Assembly (NCBI GenBank): GCA_023441965.1
Contig: JAEZNB010000012.1
Span: 62,001-126,000, forward strand
Source: Bacillota bacterium
GTDB taxonomy: Bacteria > Bacillota > Clostridia > Lachnospirales > Lachnospiraceae
Direction of reading: 5' to 3'
Length of the DNA: 64,000 nt
Of the stretch, positions 23,720 to 31,748 are shown piece by piece. Each line of letters starts with the position of its first letter. Position 1 is the first letter of the stretch. The translations under genes and the position numbers were made by a program. The notes under the pieces are model-generated. The model had not been told where the DNA came from. It saw only the letters and a program-made list of their open reading frames with translations, and ran no database searches.

Positions 23720-24184
23720 ATGGAGATTCATATCACAAAAGGAACCGTTCGGTATCTGGATGCCTGTGAAGCGGCATTGACCGATTCCGAACTGGGCAGA
23801 CACTATTTTTCGCAGGAAGGAGGTGCCCGCAAGGCTATAGAGGAGGGATTTGGTAAGGATGAAATATTTGTGGCTCTAGACAGGGACCAAAACTGTGCAG
23901 GCTTTGTATGGGTCATTCCAAACGGCAGCTTTCACTCCTTTCCCTATATCCATATCATTGCTGTGAAAAGTGAGTATCGCGGTCAGGGGATAGGAAAAAA
24001 ACTATTAAGCTATATCGAGGAGCTTTATTTTCCCAACCATTCTAAGATATTCCTTGTAGTAGCCGACTTCAACCCGGATGCGAAAAGGCTCTATGAGAGT
24101 ATCGGCTATACTGCAATCGGTGATATTCCCGATCTGTACAGAAAGGGCATCACAGAGTGCCTGATGATGAAGGCAAGGGAATGA
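23720..24184 (+). CDS. GNAT-family N-acetyltransferase
   Basis: The 154-residue single GNAT domain has the acetyl-CoA loop VKSEYRGQGIGKKLLSYIEEL near residues 88-108 and the late strand VADFNPDAKRLYESIGY. AAAGAGGTAA precedes the ATG. The substrate is unknown. It stands between the thrS hairpin and a glyoxalase-type gene. Confidence 0.88.
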   Translation: MEIHITKGTVRYLDACEAALTDSELGRHYFSQEGGARKAIEEGFGKDEIFVALDRDQNCAGFVWVIPNGSFHSFPYIHIIAVKSEYRGQGIGKKLLSYIEELYFPNHSKIFLVVADFNPDAKRLYESIGYTAIGDIPDLYRKGITECLMMKARE

Positions 24185-24275
24185 CTTAAGCTGCATGCCC
24201 TACAAAAGCACAGAATACATAGGTTTAGTGGCCTTATGTAACATAGAAGAGAACAAGAAAGGAAGGGTGCCTTAT

Positions 24276-24656
24276 ATGAGTAAGGAATTCAAATTAGGAA
24301 ATGTCATGGTAGATTGTGAAGATCAGGAGAAGCTTCGTGAATTTTATCACCGGCTACTCGGATGGGAAAAATGTGAGCTGTTCGGCCAGCCGGCAGTCCG
24401 CAGTCAGAACGGTATCGTATTCCTCTTTAATACGGAGGAAGGGTATGTACCTCCTGTATGGCCGGAGGAACCCGGTAAGCAGCAGAAGCAGATGCATTTT
24501 GACTTTCAGGTGCCTGACGTACCTGCTGCCGTAAAGCTTGCAGAGGAGCTTGGAGCCGTGAAGGCCGGTCCACAGTATGGCGGTGAACACTTCACAACCA
24601 TGTTTGATCCTGCAGGTCATCCCTTCTGTCTCTGTGGTGAGGATAATTACGAATAG
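24276..24656 (+). CDS. Glyoxalase/VOC-family protein (glyoxalase_6 type)
   Basis: The start at 24276 (MSKEFKLGNVMVDCED) is chosen for GGAAGGGTG upstream. The 126-residue protein has the single VOC domain pattern: FYHRLLGWEK, QKQMHFDFQV, and TTMFDPAGHPFCLC. It closely resembles the protein at 55581-55943 in motif order, so the two are paralogues. VOC proteins bind metal and can confer resistance or lyase activity; the role is not known here. Confidence 0.85.
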   Translation: MSKEFKLGNVMVDCEDQEKLREFYHRLLGWEKCELFGQPAVRSQNGIVFLFNTEEGYVPPVWPEEPGKQQKQMHFDFQVPDVPAAVKLAEELGAVKAGPQYGGEHFTTMFDPAGHPFCLCGEDNYE

Positions 24657-24677
24657 TACCTATTTGGGAGGTGTCAT

Positions 24678-25439
24678 ATGTTATCAAGGCTTTTGTATAA
24701 GAAGAACTTAGGCTTTCCCTATGTTTCTCTCTTTTTACTGCTTAGTTGCCTTCTGGTCTCGCTCCCTACCTACTTTTCCATAAACTATTACTCCCTCTTC
24801 GGAGCCTCCGACTCCCCGGCTTATCCCTGGCAGAATCCGATTACCTCCCAGCTGGAGCACGGGTCTTACATAACCGAGTTGACCGGTGATGGGATTCCCT
24901 TATTGGTGCATCTCTTTGGCAATGTGATGGTGATACTATTCTTTGGAGTGATGGCGGAACGGCTCCTGGGCACCTTCCGCTTCCTCCTGCTTTCTGTCAT
25001 CGCGGGACTGGTCAGCTATCTTCTCACTATAACCTTCCGCATGTATGAGAATGGTGCCTCCGGTATCGTCTGGGCCTATGGACCGGTCGCCTTCGTCATC
25101 TTGGTTCAGCTGTTCAAAAAGGATAGAAGACGTCTGCTGAAGGACATCCTCTTCTATGTTTCAGTCCTTCTGCTCTTTCTGATGTGGATCGTTGTTTCTT
25201 TCCTTGGGGGACTGTCCACCTTACTGTTTCATCTTGCTTCCACAGCCGTCGGTGTCATCTTCACCTGGCTCTGGAGAAAGGATATCCATACCCGGACGAT
25301 AAAAGCTGCGGACAGCGTAATTCTTCCGAAGCTGACCAATGTTAAGCTGGTTATCTTCAGCACTCTCCTGCCCGTCCTTATCCTAATCCTACTCCTATTG
25401 TCAAGTACCGGCATGATCACTGTAAGTACTCCGGCATAG
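24678..25439 (+). CDS. Rhomboid-family intramembrane serine protease
   Basis: The 253-residue protein has six to seven hydrophobic segments. The rhomboid signature is present: HLFGN in the second conserved helix, NGASGIVWAYGP carrying the GxSG nucleophile, and a later FHLASTAVG histidine. These would form the Ser-His dyad in the membrane. Substrates cannot be predicted. It lies 21 bases after the VOC gene with TTGGGAGG upstream, so co-transcription is likely. Confidence 0.8.
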   Translation: MLSRLLYKKNLGFPYVSLFLLLSCLLVSLPTYFSINYYSLFGASDSPAYPWQNPITSQLEHGSYITELTGDGIPLLVHLFGNVMVILFFGVMAERLLGTFRFLLLSVIAGLVSYLLTITFRMYENGASGIVWAYGPVAFVILVQLFKKDRRRLLKDILFYVSVLLLFLMWIVVSFLGGLSTLLFHLASTAVGVIFTWLWRKDIHTRTIKAADSVILPKLTNVKLVIFSTLLPVLILILLLLSSTGMITVSTPA

Positions 25440-25559
25440 CTTGCTGTTCAGAACCGGCAATCCTATCCCGATATCTGACTAGAAGAGTGTCGTACACAGA
25501 TGTGAACGGCACCCTTTATTTTTTCTTTTAAAAAATCTTCCATTTTTTACAATTAATGA

Positions 25560-25612
25560 TTGACATTCAACTACAACTACTATATACTACATTACATAAG
25601 TAATGTAGTATA
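25560..25612 (+). promoter_or_regulatory. Promoter with overlapping 13-bp palindromic operator (GntR/YtrA type)
   Basis: TTGACA (25560-25565) and TATACT (25583-25588) are 17 bases apart. A perfect palindrome TATACTACATTAC-ATAA-GTAATGTAGTATA covers the -10 and the start region (25583-25612). Arms containing GTA...TAC are typical of GntR operators. The GntR gene begins 15 bases downstream, which implies autorepression of the ABC operon. Confidence 0.9.
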
Positions 25613-25626
25613 GCGAGGTGATAGTG

Positions 25627-26019
25627 TTGAAAATTGACTTTAACAGTATGAAACCGATCTATCTCCAGATCGCCGAAGGAATAGAGGATGATATTATCCG
25701 GGGTGAACTGAAGGAGGGAGATCAAGCCTATTCGCGGCTGATTATTTCAAGAGAACTGGGAGTCAATCCGGCGACCGCAGCGAAGGGGATCAATGTCCTG
25801 GTGCTGAAGGGTATTCTGGAGAAGCAAAGGGGACTGTCCATGGTCGTTGCATCAGGAGCAAGGGAACGGCTCCTGGCCGATAAAAGGGATAACAATATTC
25901 ATAGCCTGACGAAGGAGCTTGTCACACAAGCCCGCAAGGTCGGTATGAATAAGCAGTCTGTTCTTAGGCTGATTGATGAATTATTTGATAATGTGGGAGG
26001 GATAGAAGGGAATGAATGA
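25627..26019 (+). CDS. GntR-family transcriptional regulator (YtrA subfamily)
   Basis: The TTG at 25627 fits the GCGAGGTG ribosome site better than the upstream GTG. The 130-residue protein has the GntR winged helix (PIYLQIAEGIEDDIIRGELK, then SRELGVNPATAAKGINVL) and a short C-terminal dimerisation helix pair, as in YtrA. It overlaps the ATPase gene by 8 bases. It probably represses the operon through the palindrome upstream and releases it under envelope or antibiotic stress, as known for YtrA relatives. Confidence 0.92.
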   Translation: MKIDFNSMKPIYLQIAEGIEDDIIRGELKEGDQAYSRLIISRELGVNPATAAKGINVLVLKGILEKQRGLSMVVASGARERLLADKRDNNIHSLTKELVTQARKVGMNKQSVLRLIDELFDNVGGIEGNE

Positions 26020-26923
26020 CTGTATCATCAGTACCAGACAATTATACAAGCATTACGGTAGCAAGCCGGCAATCAATGACTTTACGATTGATATTACACC
26101 AAATATGATCACCGGCCTGATCGGAAAGAACGGCTCAGGTAAGACTACCCTGATGAAGCTGTTTGCAGGCCAGTTGGTTGCAACCGGTGGAGAGGTAATC
26201 GTGCTATCAGAACCTCCGATGGATAATCTGAGGGTTTTGCAGCATATCGTCTACACCTACCATAATTATATACACCTACGCTATATTGATCTGAATACGA
26301 TTATTTCAAATTATGCTACTCTGTTTCGGACCTTTGACAAGGACTTTGCTCTAAAGCTGCTAAAGTACTTTGACCTGAAGCCCGGTATGAAGTATCATCA
26401 GCTGTCACAGGGTATGGCAAGCACCTTCAATTTCATCTGCGGCCTATCCTGCCGAACGAAGCTTACGATGTTCGACGAGCCGGTGCTGGGCATGGATGTC
26501 TCCATAAGAAAGTCCATTTATGAGGTACTCTTAAGGGATTATGCCGAGCATCCCCGTAGTATTATCATTTCCAGCCATTTGATCTCGGAGCTGGAGGGTG
26601 TGCTAGGCGATATTATACTGATTGATGATGGGAAACTGCTGTTACATGATGCCATTGATGCCATCCAGGAATATGCTTACCGTGTTGACGGCGCGAGGAC
26701 TGGCATTGAAGCCTTTACCCGAGGTAAAGATGTGATCTACTCTAAATCCGGGGAGATCGGATACTTCTCCATTCTTCGTGGACCCATCACAGAGGGCATC
26801 CTTAGTGAATGCAGGCAATTAAGCCTGGAGCTCTCTCCGGTCAGAGTTGAGGATCTATTCGTATATCTGACAAAACAGAACAAGGAGGTGGAATTAGAAT
26901 GTTTATGGGAAACGACGAAATAA
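26012..26923 (+). CDS. ABC transporter ATP-binding protein
   Basis: The 303-residue ATPase has Walker A GKNGSGKTT near residue 38, a degenerate signature (LSQGM), Walker B LTMFDEP and the switch histidine in IISSHLISELE. It is like the YtrB-type ATPases found with GntR/YtrA regulators. It overlaps both neighbours and is clearly in one operon with the GntR and the permease gene. It is probably an exporter or an envelope-stress transporter. Confidence 0.92.
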   Translation: MNDCIISTRQLYKHYGSKPAINDFTIDITPNMITGLIGKNGSGKTTLMKLFAGQLVATGGEVIVLSEPPMDNLRVLQHIVYTYHNYIHLRYIDLNTIISNYATLFRTFDKDFALKLLKYFDLKPGMKYHQLSQGMASTFNFICGLSCRTKLTMFDEPVLGMDVSIRKSIYEVLLRDYAEHPRSIIISSHLISELEGVLGDIILIDDGKLLLHDAIDAIQEYAYRVDGARTGIEAFTRGKDVIYSKSGEIGYFSILRGPITEGILSECRQLSLELSPVRVEDLFVYLTKQNKEVELECLWETTK

Positions 26924-28185
26924 AGAATACTCTTGCTCTTACAAGAATCAAAATCAGATCCTCCAGAGTCATGGCCCTTAGAGTACTCCTTATTATGGGG
27001 CTGGTATACCTGGCAGTAATCATACTCACCCTGATAAATGTCCTGAAGTACAAAGCTGTCGTATCGGATATTCTGATTTATGACTATTCCTACTTTCATT
27101 TCCTGGCCATTGTAGTTGTCGCGATTACTACCAATATCCGATATAAGCAGATAAATGATGTATATGCCATATATCCTCAGACAGTCAGCAGCCGCTATCT
27201 CTCAACCCAAGCTTTTCTTCATTTATGGCTGGGCGTGCTTACGATCCTTCCCTTTATCGTATACGTGATTCAGTTCGTGACCTATAAGCTGTTATCTGAA
27301 TTCAACAGCAATATTATACTCGCCTTCCGAACGGATCTCGAAATGATTCTTATGGGCATACTCATCTTCTTCCTGTATGGGATGCTTGCGATTGCTCTGG
27401 TTTCATTGATTGGAGTCCTCATAAGGAAATTTGGCACCATAGCCATTGCCTGCTTCACGCTATTGATTGCATTTATTCTTACCAGTGAAGACGGGTTATG
27501 GGGCTCCATCTCAAGAATGTTAAGCTACCTGACCAAGGAGCAGCGTATCGGTATCTTCCTGATCAAAGTGCTGATTACCTGGCTGTTGCTGTTTGTCAGT
27601 GCCCTGCTGATCAATAAATATACCGTATATTATAAAGAACAGCGCAAATACAGTAATGCTCTTGTCACAGCCATTGGGATAGTTGCCTTAATCGTGATCA
27701 GCATCATACGAACCTATCAGGCGGATAACGGTGGTATCTTCATAAGCGCTCCTTACATGAGTTCTTCTGACAGCAGTATTTGGCAGGATCGGGTTCTGTA
27801 TGTTACAAAAGAGGATACAAGTAATTCAGGCCCAATCACAGTCAAGACAAACTTTGATCTTGAGGAAGACAACATGCATTTGAATACCTCTCCCTCAATA
27901 AACAACGCAGATACCATAAAAATTCAATACCGACTGCCGGTTCGTCTCTACAACAATTACAATCTGACTGAACTGACAAAACCCAGTCTAACCGCCAAGC
28001 TTGAGGGCAATGTGTTGAATATCAACTATGACTACATTAAGAATACGAAAGTTGTATACTTATCTCCCTGGTTCGTAATGAAGCAGTTCGAACGATATCA
28101 GAATAGAGATCTCTTTTTCATTGAGTCGAATTTTTATTCCTCCCGCTCCATAAGCAATGGGCATGTGAGTATATCTGCTAAGTAA
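26899..28185 (+). CDS. ABC transporter permease
   Basis: The 428-residue protein begins inside the ATPase gene (AAGGAGGTGGAATTAGA precedes the ATG). It has about six hydrophobic segments in the first 265 residues, followed by a roughly 150-residue polar, probably extracytoplasmic C-terminal domain. It would pair with the upstream ATPase. The substrate is unknown. A strong terminator follows about 60 bases after the stop and closes the operon. Confidence 0.85.
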   Translation: MFMGNDEIKNTLALTRIKIRSSRVMALRVLLIMGLVYLAVIILTLINVLKYKAVVSDILIYDYSYFHFLAIVVVAITTNIRYKQINDVYAIYPQTVSSRYLSTQAFLHLWLGVLTILPFIVYVIQFVTYKLLSEFNSNIILAFRTDLEMILMGILIFFLYGMLAIALVSLIGVLIRKFGTIAIACFTLLIAFILTSEDGLWGSISRMLSYLTKEQRIGIFLIKVLITWLLLFVSALLINKYTVYYKEQRKYSNALVTAIGIVALIVISIIRTYQADNGGIFISAPYMSSSDSSIWQDRVLYVTKEDTSNSGPITVKTNFDLEEDNMHLNTSPSINNADTIKIQYRLPVRLYNNYNLTELTKPSLTAKLEGNVLNINYDYIKNTKVVYLSPWFVMKQFERYQNRDLFFIESNFYSSRSISNGHVSISAK

Positions 28186-28242
28186 AGCTCATCTCGGATG
28201 CTAGGCCATACATTGGTTTAGATATCATGATAACTCCCCCTA

Positions 28243-28280
28243 TACAGTCCTCTTCTATCCCAGGAAGAGGACTGTATTTT
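28243..28280 (+). terminator. Rho-independent terminator of the GntR-ABC operon
   Basis: TACAGTCCTCTTC and GAAGAGGACTGTA pair perfectly over 13 bases around an 8-base loop and are followed by TTTT. Confidence 0.92.
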
Positions 28281-28300
28281 CGTAGCTGTCGTATAAATCC

Positions 28301-28349
28301 TTGACAACACATAGGTCTTGCTATATATTGTTAATTAGATTTCTAATTA
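28301..28349 (+). promoter_or_regulatory. Promoter and MarR operator
   Basis: TTGACA (28301-28306) and TATATT (28324-28329) are 17 bases apart. The perfect palindrome TAATTAGA-TT-TCTAATTA follows at 28332-28349, overlapping the expected transcription start. The MarR gene begins 23 bases further on, so autorepression is likely. Confidence 0.85.
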
Positions 28350-28371
28350 GCTTTTTGAAGGAGGTAGTAAC

Positions 28372-28833
28372 ATGTCTTCTAGTAACCCCCGGCTACATAC
28401 AGCCTTAATCGGCTGCTCTGCCGCCCATAAGAAATGCAGCATGCGTGAGTTCCAGAAGCTTGACTTAACTACCGGACAGCCCAAGGTCCTATCCATACTG
28501 TCTCAGAAGGAAGGTTATCTTCAGAAGGATCTGGCAGTACGCTGCCATGTGGAGCCGGCGACCATGACCTCGATTCTGAATAATATGTTGGATAAAAAGC
28601 TGATTTATAAGAAAAAGGAATCCGTCTCAGGTGGTAAGAGAGCGTATTCAATCTACCTGACAGAAAAAGGCCATGAAATGGCCCAAAAGGTGAATCAGAT
28701 TGTGGATGATATTGAGGTCATCAGTTATCAGAGCTTTCGTGAGGATGAGAAGCAGCTGCTGATACATTTATTGAACCGTATCCAGACCAATCTGGAGGAG
28801 AAACGATTAAGGGAGGATGTTATATCATTATGA
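28372..28833 (+). CDS. MarR-family transcriptional regulator
   Basis: The 153-residue protein shows the MarR winged helix: KVLSILSQKEGYLQKDLAVR, EPATMTSILNNMLDKKLIYK and the wing KKESVSGGKRAYSIYLTEKG. GAAGGAGG precedes the ATG. Its stop overlaps the start of the lipoprotein esterase gene (ATGA), so it is translationally coupled to that gene. It likely represses both genes through the 18-bp palindrome upstream. The inducer may be a phenolic compound, which would suit a feruloyl-type esterase, but this is inference. Confidence 0.93.
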   Translation: MSSSNPRLHTALIGCSAAHKKCSMREFQKLDLTTGQPKVLSILSQKEGYLQKDLAVRCHVEPATMTSILNNMLDKKLIYKKKESVSGGKRAYSIYLTEKGHEMAQKVNQIVDDIEVISYQSFREDEKQLLIHLLNRIQTNLEEKRLREDVISL

Positions 28834-29975
28834 GAAAGATCAGATTTCTATTACCATTAGCCTTAACTATCCTGCTGGTAAGCTGTTCCGGAAAGGAGGA
28901 TACTGCAGAAAGTAATTCAGATGTAAAGAATACAATTGAAAAGGCGGAGGAGAATTCTATGAAGGATATTACACCGACAGAGGCTGCTATCCAGAATAAT
29001 ACTGATCAGGCTGCTGTAGAGAGCTCCGACAAGGATAATTCGTCTGAAGTAAGTGCTGACAGCCAGAATACGGATGCTGCCGAAACCGTTGCTGATGAAC
29101 CGACAGTAGTGATCGAGCCTTATATTCCTGTTGATAAGATACCTGAAGAATACCTGACAAAGCGTACAGATTCCTTTGGAACAATCGAACAGATCTCCTA
29201 TCCTACCTATGATTATTTCGGAGATAGCTCTGTTGAGATCACAAAGTCTGCATTTGTTTATCTGCCCTACAATTATGATGCAAGTAAGCAGTATAATGTA
29301 CTTTACCTGATGCATGGCATTGGTGGTACCGAAAGAGAATGGGGTATGGTAGATGAGAACTCCAGAGTGAAGATCATGATGGATAACCTGATTTATAATG
29401 GTGAAATCGAACCCTTTATTATTGTAACTCCTAATGGACGTTCATCCGTTAAGTTTGCAGATGCCTCTTCTGATTACAATTCCTTCTATATATTCGGTAA
29501 GGAGCTGCGGAATGATCTGATTCCTTACATAGACAGTCATTATTCTACTTATGCCAAGTATGATGCAAATGGCTATGACCTTACTGCAGCAAGAGATCAC
29601 AGGGCTATGGCCGGTCTCTCCATGGGTGGCATGCAGACCATAAATATCGGTCTGTGCGAAAGCCTTGACATTATCAGTGCCTTCGGTGCCTTCTCTTCTG
29701 CTCCGACCACTTATACAGCTTCACATATTGCGACCGTACTGAAGGATTTCCCTGACAAAGATATCAATTATTTCTACAACATCTGCGGTAGGGATGACAG
29801 CATCGCAATTGCCAGTGCATCTGCTGCTGTATCCTCCCTTAGCACCTTAACAGACAAATTGATCGAGGGTGAGAACTTCATCTGGCAAGAGGTCGACGGT
29901 GGTCACGGTTTTGATGTATGGTATCTGGGCTTCTTTAACTTTGCCCAGGTCGCTTTCCGGTATACTACCAATTAG
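28830..29975 (+). CDS. Secreted lipoprotein esterase (CE1/esterase D family), MarR-coupled
   Basis: The 381-residue protein has a lipoprotein signal ending LLVSC (Cys 19), an acidic Ser/Asn/Asp-rich linker to about residue 85, and an alpha/beta hydrolase domain. NVLYLMHGIGGTE, the nucleophile GLSMGG and a late VDGGHGFDVW histidine are visible. It resembles the esterase at 11300-12400 and feruloyl esterase domains of xylanases. It is probably anchored outside the membrane and acts on plant polysaccharide esters. Its coupling to a MarR gene suggests induction by the released aromatic acid. Confidence 0.87.
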   Translation: MRKIRFLLPLALTILLVSCSGKEDTAESNSDVKNTIEKAEENSMKDITPTEAAIQNNTDQAAVESSDKDNSSEVSADSQNTDAAETVADEPTVVIEPYIPVDKIPEEYLTKRTDSFGTIEQISYPTYDYFGDSSVEITKSAFVYLPYNYDASKQYNVLYLMHGIGGTEREWGMVDENSRVKIMMDNLIYNGEIEPFIIVTPNGRSSVKFADASSDYNSFYIFGKELRNDLIPYIDSHYSTYAKYDANGYDLTAARDHRAMAGLSMGGMQTINIGLCESLDIISAFGAFSSAPTTYTASHIATVLKDFPDKDINYFYNICGRDDSIAIASASAAVSSLSTLTDKLIEGENFIWQEVDGGHGFDVWYLGFFNFAQVAFRYTTN

Positions 29976-30083
29976 TACAGATAAACTCCAATGAGAATGA
30001 GCGCATACCCTTGTATCTATGATAGAATCCCCTCGTTACCCGGATACCCAATGCTCATTTACCCAAGTCTCAAGCTAAATCTC

Positions 30084-30119
30084 AAAAGAATGACAGCAAA
30101 ACTGGCTGTCATTCTTTTT
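30084..30119 (+). terminator. Rho-independent terminator of the MarR-esterase operon
   Basis: AAAAGAATGACAGC and GCTGTCATTCTTTT pair around a 7-base loop and the right arm runs into a T tract. It lies about 110 bases after the esterase stop. Confidence 0.9.
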
Positions 30120-30299
30120 ATGCCATAGGAAGCGGTGTATCGGTTCAACTTCGCATGTAGGTAAATGCGGGAAATTTGCGATAGGAATTTCAATCAGGTT
30201 AGGTTATAATAATCTCACACCTTCAATCATAAAGGCAAGCTTACAGATCCGGTCAGAATTTGATCATTACGCGATATGCTACGGCGGGGGGATAAGAGG

Positions 30300-31190
30300 A
30301 TGGAGCTTTTAAAGCTATGGAATATCGAGGGCCAGGAGGTTCATGAAATACAGAAAGAGGTTTGGTTAATTGATCAGACCTATATATTAAAGGCTTATGA
30401 TAATGAAGCAGAATGCAGGAAGAATCTAATGATCTATGATTCCCTGCGGCATTACGACATACCAATCCCGGAGCTGATCCCTACGAAACAGGGGGAAGCC
30501 TTCGCTACCGCTAATCAGGTCTTTTACCTCTTGACCCGTCGGCTGAGCGGAAACCATTTGACGAAGGAAGAGGTCTTTGCCAGTCCTGAGCTTGCTTACA
30601 AAATCGGTAAAACAGTAGGCAGACTGCACAGGGCATTTGCAGATATTACCGGGCAGATCGAGGTGACCGATAATAATTTTATTCATGAGATGAAGGGCTG
30701 GATCAAGCGAAATCTTCAGGAGCATGCCACCGACAGCTTTACCTATGGGATCATAGATGCGTGTACGGAGGAACTGGCAGCAGTGTATGATCAGCTGGAA
30801 AGGCATCTGATCCATCGGGATATGCACTTGGGAAATCTGCTCTTTGAAGGCAAGGAGCTGACGGGCTATATCGATTTTGATTTGTCGCAGATCAATGCCC
30901 GTATCTTCGATATCGCATATCTATGTGCCGGCTGGGCAGTCGGTCAGGTAGGTGATGCTGCATATATGGGTAGCTGGAAGCAAGCCCTGCAGGTGATCCT
31001 CTCCGGCTATCAGGAGGAGCAACCCCTCTCCGTCACCGAGAGAAACAGCCTGGGTATCATGATGTGCTGTATAGAGATATTATTTGTGGCTTACTTTAGC
31101 AGTAGCAAGGATACAGCGAACTCTGCCAAGGCGGAGGAGTGTCTGCGATGGTTATGGGAAAACCGTAAGAGTCACACAGAAAAGGAGTGA
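30300..31190 (+). CDS. Aminoglycoside-phosphotransferase-like kinase (APH family)
   Basis: The start at 30300 (MELLKLWNIEG) follows GGGGGGATAAGAGG. The 296-residue protein has the APH/choline-kinase catalytic loop LIHRDMHLGNLLF and the metal-binding YIDFDLSQINARIFDIAYL. The N-terminal lobe carries YILKAYDNEAE (ATP-binding Lys). These kinases phosphorylate antibiotics, homoserine, choline or sugars; the substrate is not evident. The next gene starts 4 bases after the stop. Confidence 0.87.
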   Translation: MELLKLWNIEGQEVHEIQKEVWLIDQTYILKAYDNEAECRKNLMIYDSLRHYDIPIPELIPTKQGEAFATANQVFYLLTRRLSGNHLTKEEVFASPELAYKIGKTVGRLHRAFADITGQIEVTDNNFIHEMKGWIKRNLQEHATDSFTYGIIDACTEELAAVYDQLERHLIHRDMHLGNLLFEGKELTGYIDFDLSQINARIFDIAYLCAGWAVGQVGDAAYMGSWKQALQVILSGYQEEQPLSVTERNSLGIMMCCIEILFVAYFSSSKDTANSAKAEECLRWLWENRKSHTEKE

Positions 31191-31194
31191 TTTT

Positions 31195-31506
31195 ATGAAG
31201 GTAATCATGTATGGTGCAGGAATCTGCAAGGATTGTGTTCAGGCGAAGGAGCTGCTAAGCGGTCATCCCCAGATACAGCTTGACTATCGGAGTATCACTG
31301 ACAGTACCAAGACATTGAAGGAATTCCTGTCCTACAGAGACCATGAGGATATGTTTCTCTCTGTTAAGGAGAGGGGCTCCATCGGAATCCCCTTCTTTGT
31401 ACTGGAGGATGGAAGCAAGACCTTTGAAATAACGGATCTTATAGCCGCAGAGCTTGCTGATCGGACCGGAGACAGCTGCTCCCTGGATGGAAAGGGCTCA
31501 TGCTGA
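31195..31506 (+). CDS. Glutaredoxin/thioredoxin-fold redox protein
   Basis: The start at 31195 (MKVIMYGAGICKDC) follows AAAGGAGTGA. The 103-residue protein has an N-terminal CxxC (CKDC) after the first strand and a cis-proline-like GIPFFVLEDG, which marks a glutaredoxin-like fold. A Cys also lies at the extreme C-terminus (GSC). It is probably a thiol-disulfide oxidoreductase co-transcribed with the APH-like gene. Confidence 0.85.
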   Translation: MKVIMYGAGICKDCVQAKELLSGHPQIQLDYRSITDSTKTLKEFLSYRDHEDMFLSVKERGSIGIPFFVLEDGSKTFEITDLIAAELADRTGDSCSLDGKGSC

Positions 31507-31581
31507 TATATTTTTTTGCCCGAAAACCATATTCTGCAATTGACATTTTCAAAAGTTTTGATATACTTTTCATATATCGAT

Positions 31582-31654
31582 GGGGCATTAGCGCAGCTGG
31601 GAGCGCACCACACTGGCAGTGTGGGGGTCAGGGGTTCAAGTCCCCTATGCTCCA
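31582..31654 (+). tRNA. tRNA-Ala (GGC)
   Basis: The 73-nt sequence folds with acceptor GGGGCAT/ATGCTCC, anticodon loop CTGGCAG (GGC), T arm AGGGGTTCAAGTCCCCT and discriminator A. No CCA is encoded. A perfect terminator follows. Confidence 0.97.
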
Positions 31655-31669
31655 TTTTATATTGCCAAC

Positions 31670-31703
31670 AGAAAACCTCCGGGGCTTTTCCCGGAGGTTT
31701 TCT
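31670..31703 (+). terminator. Terminator after tRNA-Ala
   Basis: AGAAAACCTCCGGG and CCCGGAGGTTTTCT pair perfectly over 14 bases around GCTTTT. T runs are present on both strands, so it may also serve the convergent LCP gene. Confidence 0.9.
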
Positions 31704-31748
31704 CTATAAACAACTCTTAATATTACATACATATGATCTGCATATCGC

